A stretch of DNA of 64,000 bases from Deltaproteobacteria bacterium (GCA_007693585.1 REDH01000081.1:1-64000); one strand, 5' to 3'; counted from the stretch's first letter, positions 26,920-36,134 are shown. The notes: generated from the sequence alone by a model not told the origin. Translations and numbers: made by a program.

Positions 26920-26965
26920 GCGGATGCTGAATGGCTCGCGGATCGCCAGCCGAACGCGACGGGAT

Positions 26966-29212
26966 TCAGAGCGGGTTGCCGAACACGCCGATGGCGCCGA
27001 TGCGGCTGGTGCCGTTGATCGAGAGCGGGTTTCCGCTGACGGCCGTGTCGCTGTTGAGGGTCCAGCGGATCGTCACGCTCGGTTGGTCGTTGGCCTCCAG
27101 CGGAAGCAGCACCTGGTCGACCACCCCCGTCGTGAAATCGTTGGCGACGGAGAGCTCGACCAGGTCATTGAAGGTGGTTCCGTCCACACTCCACTGGACG
27201 ACAAAGTCGCGAGGCCCCGTGTTGGACGAACGCTGCACCGAGAACAACGTGATGCCGTAGAATTCCTCCGTACTGAACTCGGCCTGCCAGTAGCTTCCGC
27301 CAACGAATCCCCATCCGTTGCTGTTCGGCGACCGGGTTCCGAAGGGGCCGAGAACCCAGCCGGTGAAGTCGGCCTCCACGAGGGTGACTTCGCGGGACAG
27401 GTTGGGTTCGATGCCGTCGGTTGCGGAGAAGGTCTCTTCGCCTTCCTCGCCGAAGTCCCAGGTGACGACGGTATCGGGTTCGGGGGACAGCGGACCGGGC
27501 TGCACCACGAGTTCCGCGGGAGCGGGAGCCACCTCGCCCACGAAGAAACCTTCGGTGTCGCAGTAGCGTACGTCATCCCCGACGGCGAATCGAACGATGA
27601 AGTCGTAGACCGCGCTCACCTCGATGACGATGTTGCTCTGCAACAGGACCGTGTTGCCGATGGGTTCCGTCACGAATTGCGTGGGCTCGAAGGTGCGGGA
27701 CGGGTCGTCGACGGACGCCCCTGAGGGGGCCCAGCCCACCTGCACGTCGGGCGCGGGTGGCTCGCTGGAGAAGTCGACCTCAACGGACAGGAAGACAACC
27801 ACCGGGTCTCCAGCCGCACCCACGTCGGGGGTCACGTCGGTGATTCTGCAATCCGTGAAGGGGAACGGCTGAACGAAGACACCGTTGCAGACGGGATAAT
27901 CCGTCCCGTCGATGGTCAGCAGCCAGCCACCGCCGGGGCAATCGTCGTCGCCTTCGGCGATCGGAGCCACGGTGATGGCTGGCGAAACGCCGGGTTCACC
28001 GGGCTCACCGGGTTCGCCATTGCAGATCGGGAAGGGGTCCTGACCGTCGATGCCGACGAGCAGACCGCCGCTGGGGCAATCTTCGTCACCGGCCTCGATC
28101 GGGGTGAGGGAGACGGAAGGGGACTGGCCGTCCTGTCCATCCTCGCCGTTGCACAGGGTGATGGGGTCCTGCCCGTCGATGGAAACGGCGAAGCCCCCGG
28201 CGGGACAGACGCCGGACGGGTCGGGTTCGATGACGGCAGTCGAGATTCCGGGTGCCGTACCGTCGGAACCGTCCTCGCCGTTGCACAGGGGGAACTCATC
28301 TTCGTCGACGGTCAGGAGCCAGCCGCCCGAAGGGCAGAGGTCGCCGGGTTCCACCGTGTTGACGAGCACGGCAGGTGCGGTCCCGGGTTCACCGTCCTCC
28401 CCGTTGCACACGGCGAACGCTTCCTGACCCTCGATGGCGATTCGAAAGCCTCCCGCGGGGCAGTCTGCATCCCCTGCTTCGAGCGGTGTGACGATGATCT
28501 CCGGGCTCGTTCCGGGATCTCCATCCTCGCCTGCGGCGCCGTCCTCCCCGTTGCACAGGGTGAAGGGCTCCTCGTCGCCCAGGGTGACCTCCACACCTCC
28601 GAAGGGGCAGTCATCGCCGGGCTCGACGGTGGTGACGACAATGCCCGGCGTCGTGCCGTCCGCGCCGTTGCAGACGTACTCCCGATCGTCCCCGGCCGTG
28701 ATCACGACCCCGCCCGCGTCCCCGCAGGGGCTGTCCGGGTCCTCGCCGTCGATGGAGGCCACGAGCACTTCGGACCCCGGGGCGCCATCCTCTCCGGGAG
28801 CACCATCGCAGATGACTTCCTCGGCCACCAGGTCGCCATCCACGGTGACCGTGACGCGAGTGCCGCCCGCGAGGCCACAGGGACCATCCGCATCCGGCTC
28901 CACGGCTTCGAGGGCCACGTCCGGAGTCAGACCGTCCTCGCCCGTCGCGCCATCGGCGCCTTGCGGACCGGCGGGGCCGGGGTCGCCGTCGGCTCCCGAG
29001 GCACCATCCAGACCATCGATGCCATCGGCTCCGTTGCAGACGACAATGGGCTCCTCATCGCCCAGGGTGATCCGAAATCCCCCAGCGGGACACTCTTCCC
29101 CGGGAGGAATCGAAGCGATGTCTGCCTCGACGAACTCCTCGGTGCTACCGCAGGCCATGAGGGCCATTGCGGTGAGGGCACCCAGAAGGATGCGAACGGG
29201 ACTGCGGTTCAT
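26966..29212 (-). CDS. Long collagen-like CNG-repeat lipoprotein
   Basis: 748-residue paralogue of the 24467 product. The start at 29212 has AGGAG upstream and gives lipobox ALMAC (Cys21). Residues about 25-450 carry nine or ten modules, each with a Cys-containing unit (CPSGGWLLTVDE...FPLCNG) followed by Gly-X-Y tripeptides such as EDGSDGTAPG. Then come an Ig-like domain (DVTPDVGAAGDPVVVFLSVEVD) and a C-terminal beta domain with QRSSNTGPRDFVVQWSVDG, shared with the paralogue. The fixed Cys spacing suggests each module is disulfide-closed. It is likely a rod-like surface protein presenting its terminal domain (inference). Confidence 0.8.
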   Translation of the reverse strand: MNRSPVRILLGALTAMALMACGSTEEFVEADIASIPPGEECPAGGFRITLGDEEPIVVCNGADGIDGLDGASGADGDPGPAGPQGADGATGEDGLTPDVALEAVEPDADGPCGLAGGTRVTVTVDGDLVAEEVICDGAPGEDGAPGSEVLVASIDGEDPDSPCGDAGGVVITAGDDREYVCNGADGTTPGIVVTTVEPGDDCPFGGVEVTLGDEEPFTLCNGEDGAAGEDGDPGTSPEIIVTPLEAGDADCPAGGFRIAIEGQEAFAVCNGEDGEPGTAPAVLVNTVEPGDLCPSGGWLLTVDEDEFPLCNGEDGSDGTAPGISTAVIEPDPSGVCPAGGFAVSIDGQDPITLCNGEDGQDGQSPSVSLTPIEAGDEDCPSGGLLVGIDGQDPFPICNGEPGEPGEPGVSPAITVAPIAEGDDDCPGGGWLLTIDGTDYPVCNGVFVQPFPFTDCRITDVTPDVGAAGDPVVVFLSVEVDFSSEPPAPDVQVGWAPSGASVDDPSRTFEPTQFVTEPIGNTVLLQSNIVIEVSAVYDFIVRFAVGDDVRYCDTEGFFVGEVAPAPAELVVQPGPLSPEPDTVVTWDFGEEGEETFSATDGIEPNLSREVTLVEADFTGWVLGPFGTRSPNSNGWGFVGGSYWQAEFSTEEFYGITLFSVQRSSNTGPRDFVVQWSVDGTTFNDLVELSVANDFTTGVVDQVLLPLEANDQPSVTIRWTLNSDTAVSGNPLSINGTSRIGAIGVFGNPL

Positions 29213-29258
29213 GTCGAACTCCTGGCGCGAAGGTGGGAGCCATGACACCGGGCCGGGC

Positions 29259-29270
29259 GGCACCGGTGCC
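29259..29270. promoter_or_regulatory. 12-bp palindrome in the 5' leader
   Basis: GGCACCGGTGCC is a perfect palindrome between the promoter and the start of the 26966-29212 gene. It could be an operator or a short RNA stem. Confidence 0.3.
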
Positions 29271-29294
29271 GTGGCAGCATGAAGGACCGTGCGA

Positions 29295-29323
29295 GGCGTA
29301 TGGTTTCGCCTTGCTGCCGTCAA
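29295..29323 (-). promoter_or_regulatory. Promoter for the 26966-29212 gene
   Basis: Minus strand TTGACG (29323-29318), a 17-base spacer, then TACGCC (29300-29295), about 83 bases before the ATG. Confidence 0.45.
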
Positions 29324-29487
29324 TGCGCAGGGCGCGAGGGGCGCCATGGCGGGCACTGTCCGGCCCGATCGGGCTTCTCCCGAGGAGCAGGAACGCGATA
29401 TCCAGCTCTGTTCGACGGCCGGCGATCACTCCATCGCCGGTCTCGCTTCTCTGGTTCGGTCAGGATCGCGCATTCGGATCCCGGTGG

Positions 29488-30747
29488 TCACGGGAAGGGG
29501 AACCCGCCACCGCCGCCGCCACCGCCGAAGTCGGCGATGCAGCCATCGGGATTGCCGCTGCCCGGAATGCTGCTGCAGGAGTAGCCGTCCCGACAGTCCG
29601 AGTCCCTGCTGCAGGTCGCCACGCAGCTTGCGGCGAAGCCAAAGAAGCTCTGGCAGAAGGCGCCGGTTCCGCAATCCGTGTCGTCGGTGCAGCCGGTCAC
29701 GGTGCAGTACCCGCCGGGATACTGGAAGCCGGTGGCACAGGAGAGATCGCCGCAGTCCGTGTCGTCGGTGCACGCGTCGCCGATGGACCCGTCGCCGGGG
29801 GGTGCGGGTTCCGTGGGTTCGGGGGTGGTATCGGGCGCTGGCGCGCAGTAGGCATTGCCCTGCCCGATGGGCCGACACTCGTATCCTGTTCGGCAGTCCG
29901 AGGCGCCGCTGCAGATGCGCACGCAGAGGTTCGGCGCGTTCTGCCGGGTGAGGCACCGGTTGTCGAACTCTTCGCCGGAGGCGTCTTCGCGGGCGCAGTC
30001 GGTGAACCGGGCGCATCCCGCGGTTGTGCAGTATCCACCGGGCCACTCGGGATGCTGGAGGCAGGTGCCTCCGATGCAGTCCGAGTCCACCTGGCAGGCC
30101 TCGCCATCGACCCGCGGGGTATCCGTAGGCGACGGCTCGGTGACGGGAGGCGTGCCCGTGACCGGTGGTTCGTCGGTGATCGGCGGCGGATCGGTGACGG
30201 GAGGCGTGCCCGTGACCGGAGGTTCCGCGTCCGTGGGACGCGGATCGGGCGGCGTATCGTCCGCCGGGACGCACACGCTGGTTCCTCCGATTCCGCGCGC
30301 GTCACAGACATAGCCGTTGCGGCAGTCGCTCGTGGCCTCGCACGTCCGTGCGCACCATGGCAGCTCGGTGACGTCGATCACGAGACAGGCCGACGGGGCT
30401 TCGCCTGGGTTGCAGTCGGCCGACGGGTTGGTACAGGGATTTGCGGAGCAGTACCCGCCCGCCCACCCGCCACCCCGGATGCAGACCCCCCCTGCGCACT
30501 GCTCGTCCGAGGAGCAGGAAGCGCCGTCCGCCCTTCCCTCGCCCGCTGGCGGAGCGATGGGGCCGGCGGAGGTTCCACCGGGGGTGCCCGATTCCGGGTC
30601 GTCCGAAACACTCGAGCCTGGTTCGACCTCCTCCGGCTCATCGCCCTGAACGGCATCGGTGGAGCCGCACCCGCTGACTGCGCTGCCCGCGACGAACAGC
30701 AGGAAGGGAAGGGACAGCCAGAAAGACGAGTTCGGTCGTTGCATCAT
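29488..30747 (-). CDS. Cys-rich lipoprotein with Pro/Thr linker repeats
   Basis: 419-residue lipoprotein. AAGGAG before the ATG and lipobox AVSGC (Cys27) define the start. It has three similar Cys-rich blocks. Each opens with CxxDxDC-type sequence (CSSDEQCAGGVC, CQVDSDCIGGTC, CTDDTDCGDLSC), passes GGYC and ends with a CxxxSDCRxGYxC unit. Linkers of TGTPPVTDPPPITDEPP-type repeats separate them. The tail is Gly8 followed by FPFP. This architecture is frequent in myxobacterial secreted proteins and no enzymatic motif is visible. Disulfide-rich adhesion or scaffold function is a guess. Confidence 0.78.
   Translation of the reverse strand: MMQRPNSSFWLSLPFLLFVAGSAVSGCGSTDAVQGDEPEEVEPGSSVSDDPESGTPGGTSAGPIAPPAGEGRADGASCSSDEQCAGGVCIRGGGWAGGYCSANPCTNPSADCNPGEAPSACLVIDVTELPWCARTCEATSDCRNGYVCDARGIGGTSVCVPADDTPPDPRPTDAEPPVTGTPPVTDPPPITDEPPVTGTPPVTEPSPTDTPRVDGEACQVDSDCIGGTCLQHPEWPGGYCTTAGCARFTDCAREDASGEEFDNRCLTRQNAPNLCVRICSGASDCRTGYECRPIGQGNAYCAPAPDTTPEPTEPAPPGDGSIGDACTDDTDCGDLSCATGFQYPGGYCTVTGCTDDTDCGTGAFCQSFFGFAASCVATCSRDSDCRDGYSCSSIPGSGNPDGCIADFGGGGGGGGFPFP
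30137..30219. repeat. 29-bp direct repeat pair in a linker
   Basis: A 29-base block at 30137-30165 recurs identically at 30191-30219 (period 54). It encodes the repeated PPVTGTPPVT linker of the Cys-rich lipoprotein. Confidence 0.85.
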
Positions 30748-31126
30748 GCACTCCTTGGGCGAGTCGAGCCGGCGTGCCGGCCGGGCGAGAGTATGACGCC
30801 TTCCCGGTCAGGGAGCAAGGGACCCTGCCGGAGGGGTCGTGCGGTCTGCCTCGTGCGGCCACGCGCCGCCGTCAGAGGAGTGCGGACCGGGCGACGTCCT
30901 CCCGACGAACACCCAGGCCCCCTGTCCCGGCGCATTATCGGGTCCGGCCCGGAGCCCCGATGAGCATCGGTCCCTGGCCGAAACGCGGAGCGGGCGAGGT
31001 CTCGCCTTGACGTGGCCACAGGAATGTGCGTTGCTCCCACGCCGTTGTGAGTCGCGTTCCGTCAGAGGTGCGGCCCCACAGGCCCGTGCCCCGGACTCCA
31101 GACCCTCCCCCTCAGCCAGAGGCCCC
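30748..31126. other. Divergent intergenic region
   Basis: Separates the Cys-rich lipoprotein gene (minus) from the first of three tandem lipoprotein genes (plus). It holds a promoter candidate for the minus gene at 30790-30818. A TTGACG at 31007-31012 is a possible -35 for the plus genes, but no convincing -10 follows. Nothing coding is supported. Confidence 0.45.
30790..30818 (-). promoter_or_regulatory. Promoter for the 29488-30747 gene
   Basis: Minus strand TTGCTC (30818-30813), 17 bases, CATACT (30795-30790), 42 bases before the ATG. Confidence 0.45.
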
Positions 31127-31828
31127 ATGACCGCTCGCTTCCTTTTCCAGTTCCTGCTCCTCGCGCTTCTCGGCTCGGCCGTGGCCCTCGGCGCGTGCAA
31201 CCGTGACTCCGACGCCCCGGAGGCTTCGGACGAAGCCGCCGAGGCCCCCGAAGCGGAAGGTGAAGCCGCGGAAGAGGCTGCGGACGAAATCGCCGCCGCT
31301 GGGGAAGGCGAAGGCGCCGACCCCGCCGCCGCCCCCGGGCAACCCGAGGATCTCGACCTTGCCCAGCTCCTGGGTGCCGACGGCGCCGGAGAAGCGCCGC
31401 CGGCCCACGCCTTCGCCGAGGGCGGAACCGAGGTGACCGCCAGCGACTTCAACCTCGTGGGCTCCTGGGGCATGGATGTCCAGGCCATGACCGAAGCCGC
31501 GCTCGAGAGCGCTCCCGAGGACATGACGGAAGAGATGCGCATGCAGCTCGAGATGCAGGCCGCGATGGCCCAGATGATGCAGATGTCCTTCGAGTTCCGC
31601 GATGAGACCAACGTGAACATCCGGATCAGCATGATGGGCGAGACGCAGGAAGAAGCCGGCACCTACGAGGTCGTGTCGCGCGAGGGCAACGTCATTGCCA
31701 TCCGCATGGCCGCCACGGACCCCGAGGCGGGCATGGAGGCCGAGACCGCCGAGTTCACCATCGTGAACTCGAACACGCTCCGGGCCGAAGAGGATGGCCA
31801 GGCCCTCATCCTGCGCCGTCTGCAGTAG
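31127..31828 (+). CDS. Tandem lipoprotein paralogue 1, unknown domain
   Basis: 233-residue lipoprotein (lipobox ALGAC, Cys24) with an acidic Ala/Glu linker of about 55 residues. The C-terminal domain of about 130 residues starts NLVGSWGMDVQAM. It then has a Met/Glu-rich helix (EEMRMQLEMQAAMAQMM), MSFEFRDETNVNIRIS, EAGTYEVVSREGN and ends NSNTLRAEEDGQALILRRLQ. The strand pattern suggests a small lipocalin-like beta barrel that might bind a hydrophobic ligand (inference). Two related genes follow, so the set arose by tandem duplication. I do not recognise the family. Confidence 0.75.
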   Translation: MTARFLFQFLLLALLGSAVALGACNRDSDAPEASDEAAEAPEAEGEAAEEAADEIAAAGEGEGADPAAAPGQPEDLDLAQLLGADGAGEAPPAHAFAEGGTEVTASDFNLVGSWGMDVQAMTEAALESAPEDMTEEMRMQLEMQAAMAQMMQMSFEFRDETNVNIRISMMGETQEEAGTYEVVSREGNVIAIRMAATDPEAGMEAETAEFTIVNSNTLRAEEDGQALILRRLQ

Positions 31829-31933
31829 GCGCCGGGCGCATCGCCCACCCGTCCGAACAGGACCCACTCGCGCCCGCCCGGAACCCCCCGGCGGGCGCCC
31901 GCGTTCTTGCCCCACCCCAGACCACGGAACCGA

Positions 31934-32563
31934 ATGCGCACCACGCTGCTCCCGATTCTGTCCATCACCCTCGTGCTCGGCGCCTGCGGAGGTCCGCAGC
32001 ACGCCGAAGTCCCCTCGGCCGAAGCATCCGACACGGACGCGATCGCCCCCATCCAGCACACGGAGCCCGCACCGATCGGCCACCCCGAGCCCACTGCGGA
32101 GAACCCACCGGTCCATGGAGACTTCCCTCCACCGCTTCCTCCGCCGGACTTCGCGACGGACGGAGCGCCCGTCGACGCCGCCGACTTCGTGCTCTTCGGC
32201 ACCTGGGGCATGGATACGGTCGCCATGATCGACCATGCCTTGAACGACATGCCCGACGACATCCCGGAGGAGATCCGCATGGAGATGGAGATGCAGCGTT
32301 CCATCGCCGAGCGGATGCACATGTCGTTCGAGTTCCGGGAAGATGGCGAAGTCGAAGTCACGGTGTCGATGATGGAAGAGACGCAGTCCGAGGGCGGCGT
32401 CTACGAAGTGACCTCCCGCCAGGGAGAGTCCATCTCCATCACGATGGCTCCGGCCGACGAAACCCAGGACACCGAGACCATCGTATTCACGATCGCGGAC
32501 TCGAACACACTGGTGTCCCTGGACGAGGACGGGATGGTTCTCATCCTCCGCAGACTCCAGTAG
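31934..32563 (+). CDS. Tandem lipoprotein paralogue 2, unknown domain
   Basis: 209-residue lipoprotein (lipobox VLGAC, Cys18), starting at the internal ATG 31934 because the longer frame has no signal peptide at its start. Its domain aligns along its whole length with the preceding protein: LFGTWGMDTVAM, EEIRMEMEMQRSIAERMHMSFEFRED, EGGVYEVTSRQGESISI and LVSLDEDGMVLILRRLQ. The linker is His/Pro-rich rather than Ala/Glu-rich, so the anchors diverged faster than the domain. Separated by 105 bases from paralogue 1 and 10 bases from paralogue 3. Confidence 0.75.
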   Translation: MRTTLLPILSITLVLGACGGPQHAEVPSAEASDTDAIAPIQHTEPAPIGHPEPTAENPPVHGDFPPPLPPPDFATDGAPVDAADFVLFGTWGMDTVAMIDHALNDMPDDIPEEIRMEMEMQRSIAERMHMSFEFREDGEVEVTVSMMEETQSEGGVYEVTSRQGESISITMAPADETQDTETIVFTIADSNTLVSLDEDGMVLILRRLQ

Positions 32564-32573
32564 GACGCTGAAC

Positions 32574-33074
32574 ATGAGAAATGGATTCCGAAACAAGTGT
32601 GCGGCAGGTGCGATGCACATCCTGCTGGTCCTCATGCCGGCGTGCGCCGGGACCGGGCCACCCACGACCGACGGGGTCCGCGGCGCTGACACCGCCGAAG
32701 ACGCGCCCGAGCCGATCGATGCCAGCACCGTGGACCTGGCCGGCACGTGGCAGCTCGACATGCAGGAGGCGGTCCGCAACGACCCGCTGCTCGACCCCGA
32801 GCAGCGAGCCCATCTCGAATCCCTGGGGCCCGACCTCGTCGTGGTGATGAATCTCCATCCGGATCGGTCGATGGACCTGACCACCCGAATGGGAGATCAG
32901 GAGAGGACGGTCTCGGGAACGTGGTCCGTGGCCGAGACCCGCGGCCCCTACGTGGTGCTGCTCCTCGAGGAGCCGGAGGAAGGCACCCAGGCCATCGCAC
33001 TGCGCCTGCTCGACGAGAACTCCGCGCGCACCGAGCTCGGCGAGGTGATCATGACGCTTCATCGGCGACGCTGA
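32574..33074 (+). CDS. Tandem lipoprotein paralogue 3, shorter and divergent
   Basis: 166-residue lipoprotein (lipobox LMPAC, Cys24). It keeps the domain order seen in the two genes before it: DLAGTWQLDMQEAV at the start, a Leu/Glu-rich helix, an antiparallel region (MDLTTRMGDQERTVSGTWSV) and a final strand GEVIMTLHRRR replacing LILRRLQ. Identity is low, so this is an older copy. The 10-base gap to paralogue 2 suggests one transcript. The function is unknown. Confidence 0.68.
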   Translation: MRNGFRNKCAAGAMHILLVLMPACAGTGPPTTDGVRGADTAEDAPEPIDASTVDLAGTWQLDMQEAVRNDPLLDPEQRAHLESLGPDLVVVMNLHPDRSMDLTTRMGDQERTVSGTWSVAETRGPYVVLLLEEPEEGTQAIALRLLDENSARTELGEVIMTLHRRR

Positions 33075-33154
33075 ACGACGGCGCGCCCCGGTTCGCCCGA
33101 GACCAACGGACGCACCCAGCCTGACGATCCGAAGCGAGGGCGCTCGCGTCGCCA

Positions 33155-33183
33155 TTGACGACGATTCGGGGCACGCGCAGACT
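33155..33183 (+). promoter_or_regulatory. Possible promoter for the SRPBCC gene
   Basis: TTGACG (33155-33160), 17 bases, CAGACT (33178-33183). The -35 is good and the -10 weak. Lies 55 bases before the ATG. Confidence 0.3.
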
Positions 33184-33238
33184 GGCCGGCGAGCCGCAGG
33201 GCCCTGCAGGACGCCACCACAAGACGCGAGGAATCACC

Positions 33239-33694
33239 ATGGCCTGGATCGAAGGAACGCACGAGGAGACGAGAACCATCGCCGCCCCCGAGGAGAAGGT
33301 CCTCGCGTGGTTCGCTGACCCCGCCGTGTTTCGGGAAGCGATGGCCCAGGTGGAGACCGCGGAAGAAATCCGGGCCGGAGTCTACCGCTGGATCCTTCAG
33401 GAGAAGAACGAGAAGGGCATCCGGTTCCGTCCGGACTACACCGTTGCCTACCAGAGGGACGGAAACACGGTGACCTGGCACCCGGAGGGTGGCAACATGA
33501 AGAGCAGCGGCCGGTGCGCCGTGCGACGAATCGACGATGCACGGTCGGAGATTCAGTACCGGGAGACCATCGCCGTCGACCTGCCGATCCCGCGGCTCAT
33601 GGCCAAGGTGTTCTCACCCATCGTGGCGCGGGAAATCCGCGGGGGTGTCGTGGAATATCTCGACCTCTCCCAGGCCGCACTGGAGCGTTCCTGA
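33239..33694 (+). CDS. SRPBCC-family ligand-binding protein
   Basis: 151-residue cytoplasmic protein with the START/SRPBCC fold pattern. It opens with a strand THEETRTIAAPEEKVLAWFADP, in which the AP-E-V-WF-DP series is typical, and ends with a long amphipathic helix (REIRGGVVEYLDLSQAALE). Members bind hydrophobic ligands or act as polyketide cyclase-like proteins. The central segment FRPDYTVAYQRDGNTVTWHPEGGN fits the curved sheet. It is 102 bases upstream of the RND exporter in the same orientation, so a shared lipid or hydrophobic substrate is possible, but that is only context. Confidence 0.65.
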   Translation: MAWIEGTHEETRTIAAPEEKVLAWFADPAVFREAMAQVETAEEIRAGVYRWILQEKNEKGIRFRPDYTVAYQRDGNTVTWHPEGGNMKSSGRCAVRRIDDARSEIQYRETIAVDLPIPRLMAKVFSPIVAREIRGGVVEYLDLSQAALERS

Positions 33695-33796
33695 GTTCCA
33701 ACCGGTCCGGAACAGAACCTCCGGCCCGACCCGCTCGCCGTCCCGCACGCTCCCGCTCCCCGATGTGACGACGTCGTTCGCAAGCGAAGCCCCGGC

Positions 33797-36112
33797 GTGG
33801 ATCCCGTGACAAGCCTCCCCTCCCGACTCGCGCGCTGGGTGCCCCGCTTTCGCGTCCCGATCATGGCACTCATCCTCGTGCTCGGGTTGATCGGCGCGTC
33901 GCTGGTTCCACGTATCGAGGGAGAGTTCAGCCCTCAGGCCCTCTTCGCCAGCTTCCCCGAGGAGGAAGCCTTCGCCCAGCTCTTCATCGAGCGATACGGA
34001 AGCGCGGAGAACACGCTCCTCATCGTGGTTCGCTCGGATGACCTCTTTGCGCCGGAGCGACTGGCGTGGCTCTGGACAACGGGCGAGCGCATCCGGGCCA
34101 TGGACGGGGTCGAGCGAGTCCAGTCCATCGTGCACTCTCCCCTGCCCCGCTCGGAAGGAGATGCCACGGTCTCGTTCTCTCCCCTCCTCGACGGGCCCGA
34201 TGTCACACCCGAGCAGTCTGACCGGGTCCGCGCGGCGGTCACCCCCATGCGCTCCACCCGCGGCGCGCTCCTGAGCGACACGGGCCGACTGGCCATTCTC
34301 GCCGTCGTGCTCGACCGCGAGCGCCGACAGGTGGCGGAGATCACACCGTGGGTCGAGGACATCCGTGCAGCGGTCGACGCAACTCCGCCGCCGGAAGGAA
34401 TGTCCCACTTCTTCGCTGGGCTACCCCACATCCGCGTCCATGTCGTCGGGCGGCTGATCGGAGACCAGCTCGTTCTCATCCCACTCGCCGGCCTGATCAA
34501 CCTGATCTTCCTCTTCGCCGCCTTTCGCTGGGTGCCCGGCGTCGTGCTGCCCCTGACCGCCGTCGGTCTGACCCTTTGCTTCCTTCTCGCCGGGATGGTC
34601 CTGGCCGAGGAACGCTTCAACCTCATCAACAACGTCCTCCCCACGTTGATCATCGTCATCGGGATCAGCGACTCGATCCATCTCATCAACCGATACCGGG
34701 AGGAGATCCGGGCCGGAGAGCACCAGGAGCGGGCGATCCGGACAACCGTGCGCACCATGGCGAGCGCCTGCTTCTTCACGTCCGTGACCACCGCCGTGGG
34801 CTTCGGCTCGCTGCTCGTCAGCCAGACCGAACTCCTGCAACGATTCGGGGTCACCGCAGCAATGGGCGTCCTCACGGCCTATCTCGTGACGATTCTGTTC
34901 CTCCCGGCCGCACTGACCTGGTTTCGCCCCCCACGGCATCTTCCCCGCCGCGGCGAGGATGGCATCATCGAAGCGTTCGCCGTCCGCACCCATCACCTTG
35001 CACTTCGATTCCCACGGCTGATCGTCGGCGTCAGCTCCGTGGTGCTCGTGCTGGCCGCCATCACCGGGAGCCGCGTGGTGGTCGACTCGTCGCTCCTTGA
35101 ACTGTTCGACAAGGACGACCCGATCCACATCCAGACACGCCTCCTCGAGGACGAACTGGGCGGCGTCCTGTCCTTCGATCTGGCGCTCCACACCGAGCGG
35201 CCGGGAGGGTTCGAGGAACCCGACATGCTGCACCGTGCCGAGGACCTCGCGCGCTGGATCGAGGAGAGCGAAGGGGTCATCGAAGCACGAATGTGGACCG
35301 ATCTCCTGCGCGACATGCGCTCGGCGTGGACCGGCTCGCTCGAGGCCGGTGACGAACCCTTCTCGAGCCGAGCCCAGATCGCACAGCTCTCCCTGCTCAT
35401 GGCGGACGGTTCGGACGATCCGTCCTCGACATGGGTGACTCCTGACCGCTCCGAGCTGCGCATCAACGTCCGCTCCGCCGACCGCGGGAGCCGCGCGATG
35501 ATCGCCGCGGTTACCGCCATCGAGGACGCCTTTTCCGAGCGATTCCCTGATGACATCGCCACGATGCGCTTCTCCGGCGACAGTTACCTCGCCTCCCTCG
35601 GACTCGACCTGCTCATCCGCGATCTGATCGGCAGCATCGCCATGGCCTTCGGATTCATCTTCATCATTCTCCTCATCCTGTTCCGCAGTCTCCGGCTCGG
35701 CCTGATCGCCTTCCCGCCCAACGTCATCCCCCTCATCCTGACCCTGGGCTACATGGCGTTGCGCGACATCCCGCTGAATTCCACCACGCTCATCATCTTC
35801 AGCGTGAGCCTCGGTCTCGCCGTCGACAACACCATCCACGTCGTCACCCGCTACCTTGACGAACGAAGGGAGGGGAAACATCGGGACGAGGCGCTGGAGG
35901 CCGTTGCGCGGGGAACCGGCCGGGCAGTGCTCGTGTCAAGCCTCCTGCTGCTCTGCGGGCTCAGCGTCGTGCTCGCCTCATCCTTCGTCCCCATTCGGCT
36001 GTTCGCCGAGCTGACTGCGCTGACCATCCTGAGCTGTGTCCTCGCCGACCTGCTCATTCTCCCCGCGCTGATTCATCAGTTCACACCGGACGGGCGGTCG
36101 ACCTCTTCCTGA
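33797..36112 (+). CDS. RND/MMPL-superfamily exporter
   Basis: 771-residue inner-membrane protein starting at GTG. It has the RND duplicated layout: TM1 (IMALILVLGLIGASLV), a large periplasmic domain, then a block of five TMs, and the same again in the second half. Conserved elements include GISDSIHLINRYREE, FTSVTTAVGFGSLL, and in the second half VSLGLAVDNTIHVVTRYLDERR, the proton-relay-region Asp. Members of this lipid-exporter-like branch move hydrophobic molecules using the proton gradient. No membrane-fusion protein gene adjoins it, unlike the tripartite HAE systems. The substrate is unknown. Confidence 0.85.
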   Translation: MDPVTSLPSRLARWVPRFRVPIMALILVLGLIGASLVPRIEGEFSPQALFASFPEEEAFAQLFIERYGSAENTLLIVVRSDDLFAPERLAWLWTTGERIRAMDGVERVQSIVHSPLPRSEGDATVSFSPLLDGPDVTPEQSDRVRAAVTPMRSTRGALLSDTGRLAILAVVLDRERRQVAEITPWVEDIRAAVDATPPPEGMSHFFAGLPHIRVHVVGRLIGDQLVLIPLAGLINLIFLFAAFRWVPGVVLPLTAVGLTLCFLLAGMVLAEERFNLINNVLPTLIIVIGISDSIHLINRYREEIRAGEHQERAIRTTVRTMASACFFTSVTTAVGFGSLLVSQTELLQRFGVTAAMGVLTAYLVTILFLPAALTWFRPPRHLPRRGEDGIIEAFAVRTHHLALRFPRLIVGVSSVVLVLAAITGSRVVVDSSLLELFDKDDPIHIQTRLLEDELGGVLSFDLALHTERPGGFEEPDMLHRAEDLARWIEESEGVIEARMWTDLLRDMRSAWTGSLEAGDEPFSSRAQIAQLSLLMADGSDDPSSTWVTPDRSELRINVRSADRGSRAMIAAVTAIEDAFSERFPDDIATMRFSGDSYLASLGLDLLIRDLIGSIAMAFGFIFIILLILFRSLRLGLIAFPPNVIPLILTLGYMALRDIPLNSTTLIIFSVSLGLAVDNTIHVVTRYLDERREGKHRDEALEAVARGTGRAVLVSSLLLLCGLSVVLASSFVPIRLFAELTALTILSCVLADLLILPALIHQFTPDGRSTSS

Positions 36113-36134
36113 CCTTCCCAGCAGGGTGTTCCCC

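Larger units (their letters stand above)
26489..26965. other. Intergenic region between the two collagen-like genes
   Basis: Holds a stem-loop at 26891-26919 behind the upstream gene and a promoter at 26564-26592 for the downstream gene, so the paralogues are probably transcribed separately. The middle (about 26600-26880) has only Arg/Ala-rich shadow frames, and I see nothing else in it. Confidence 0.5.
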
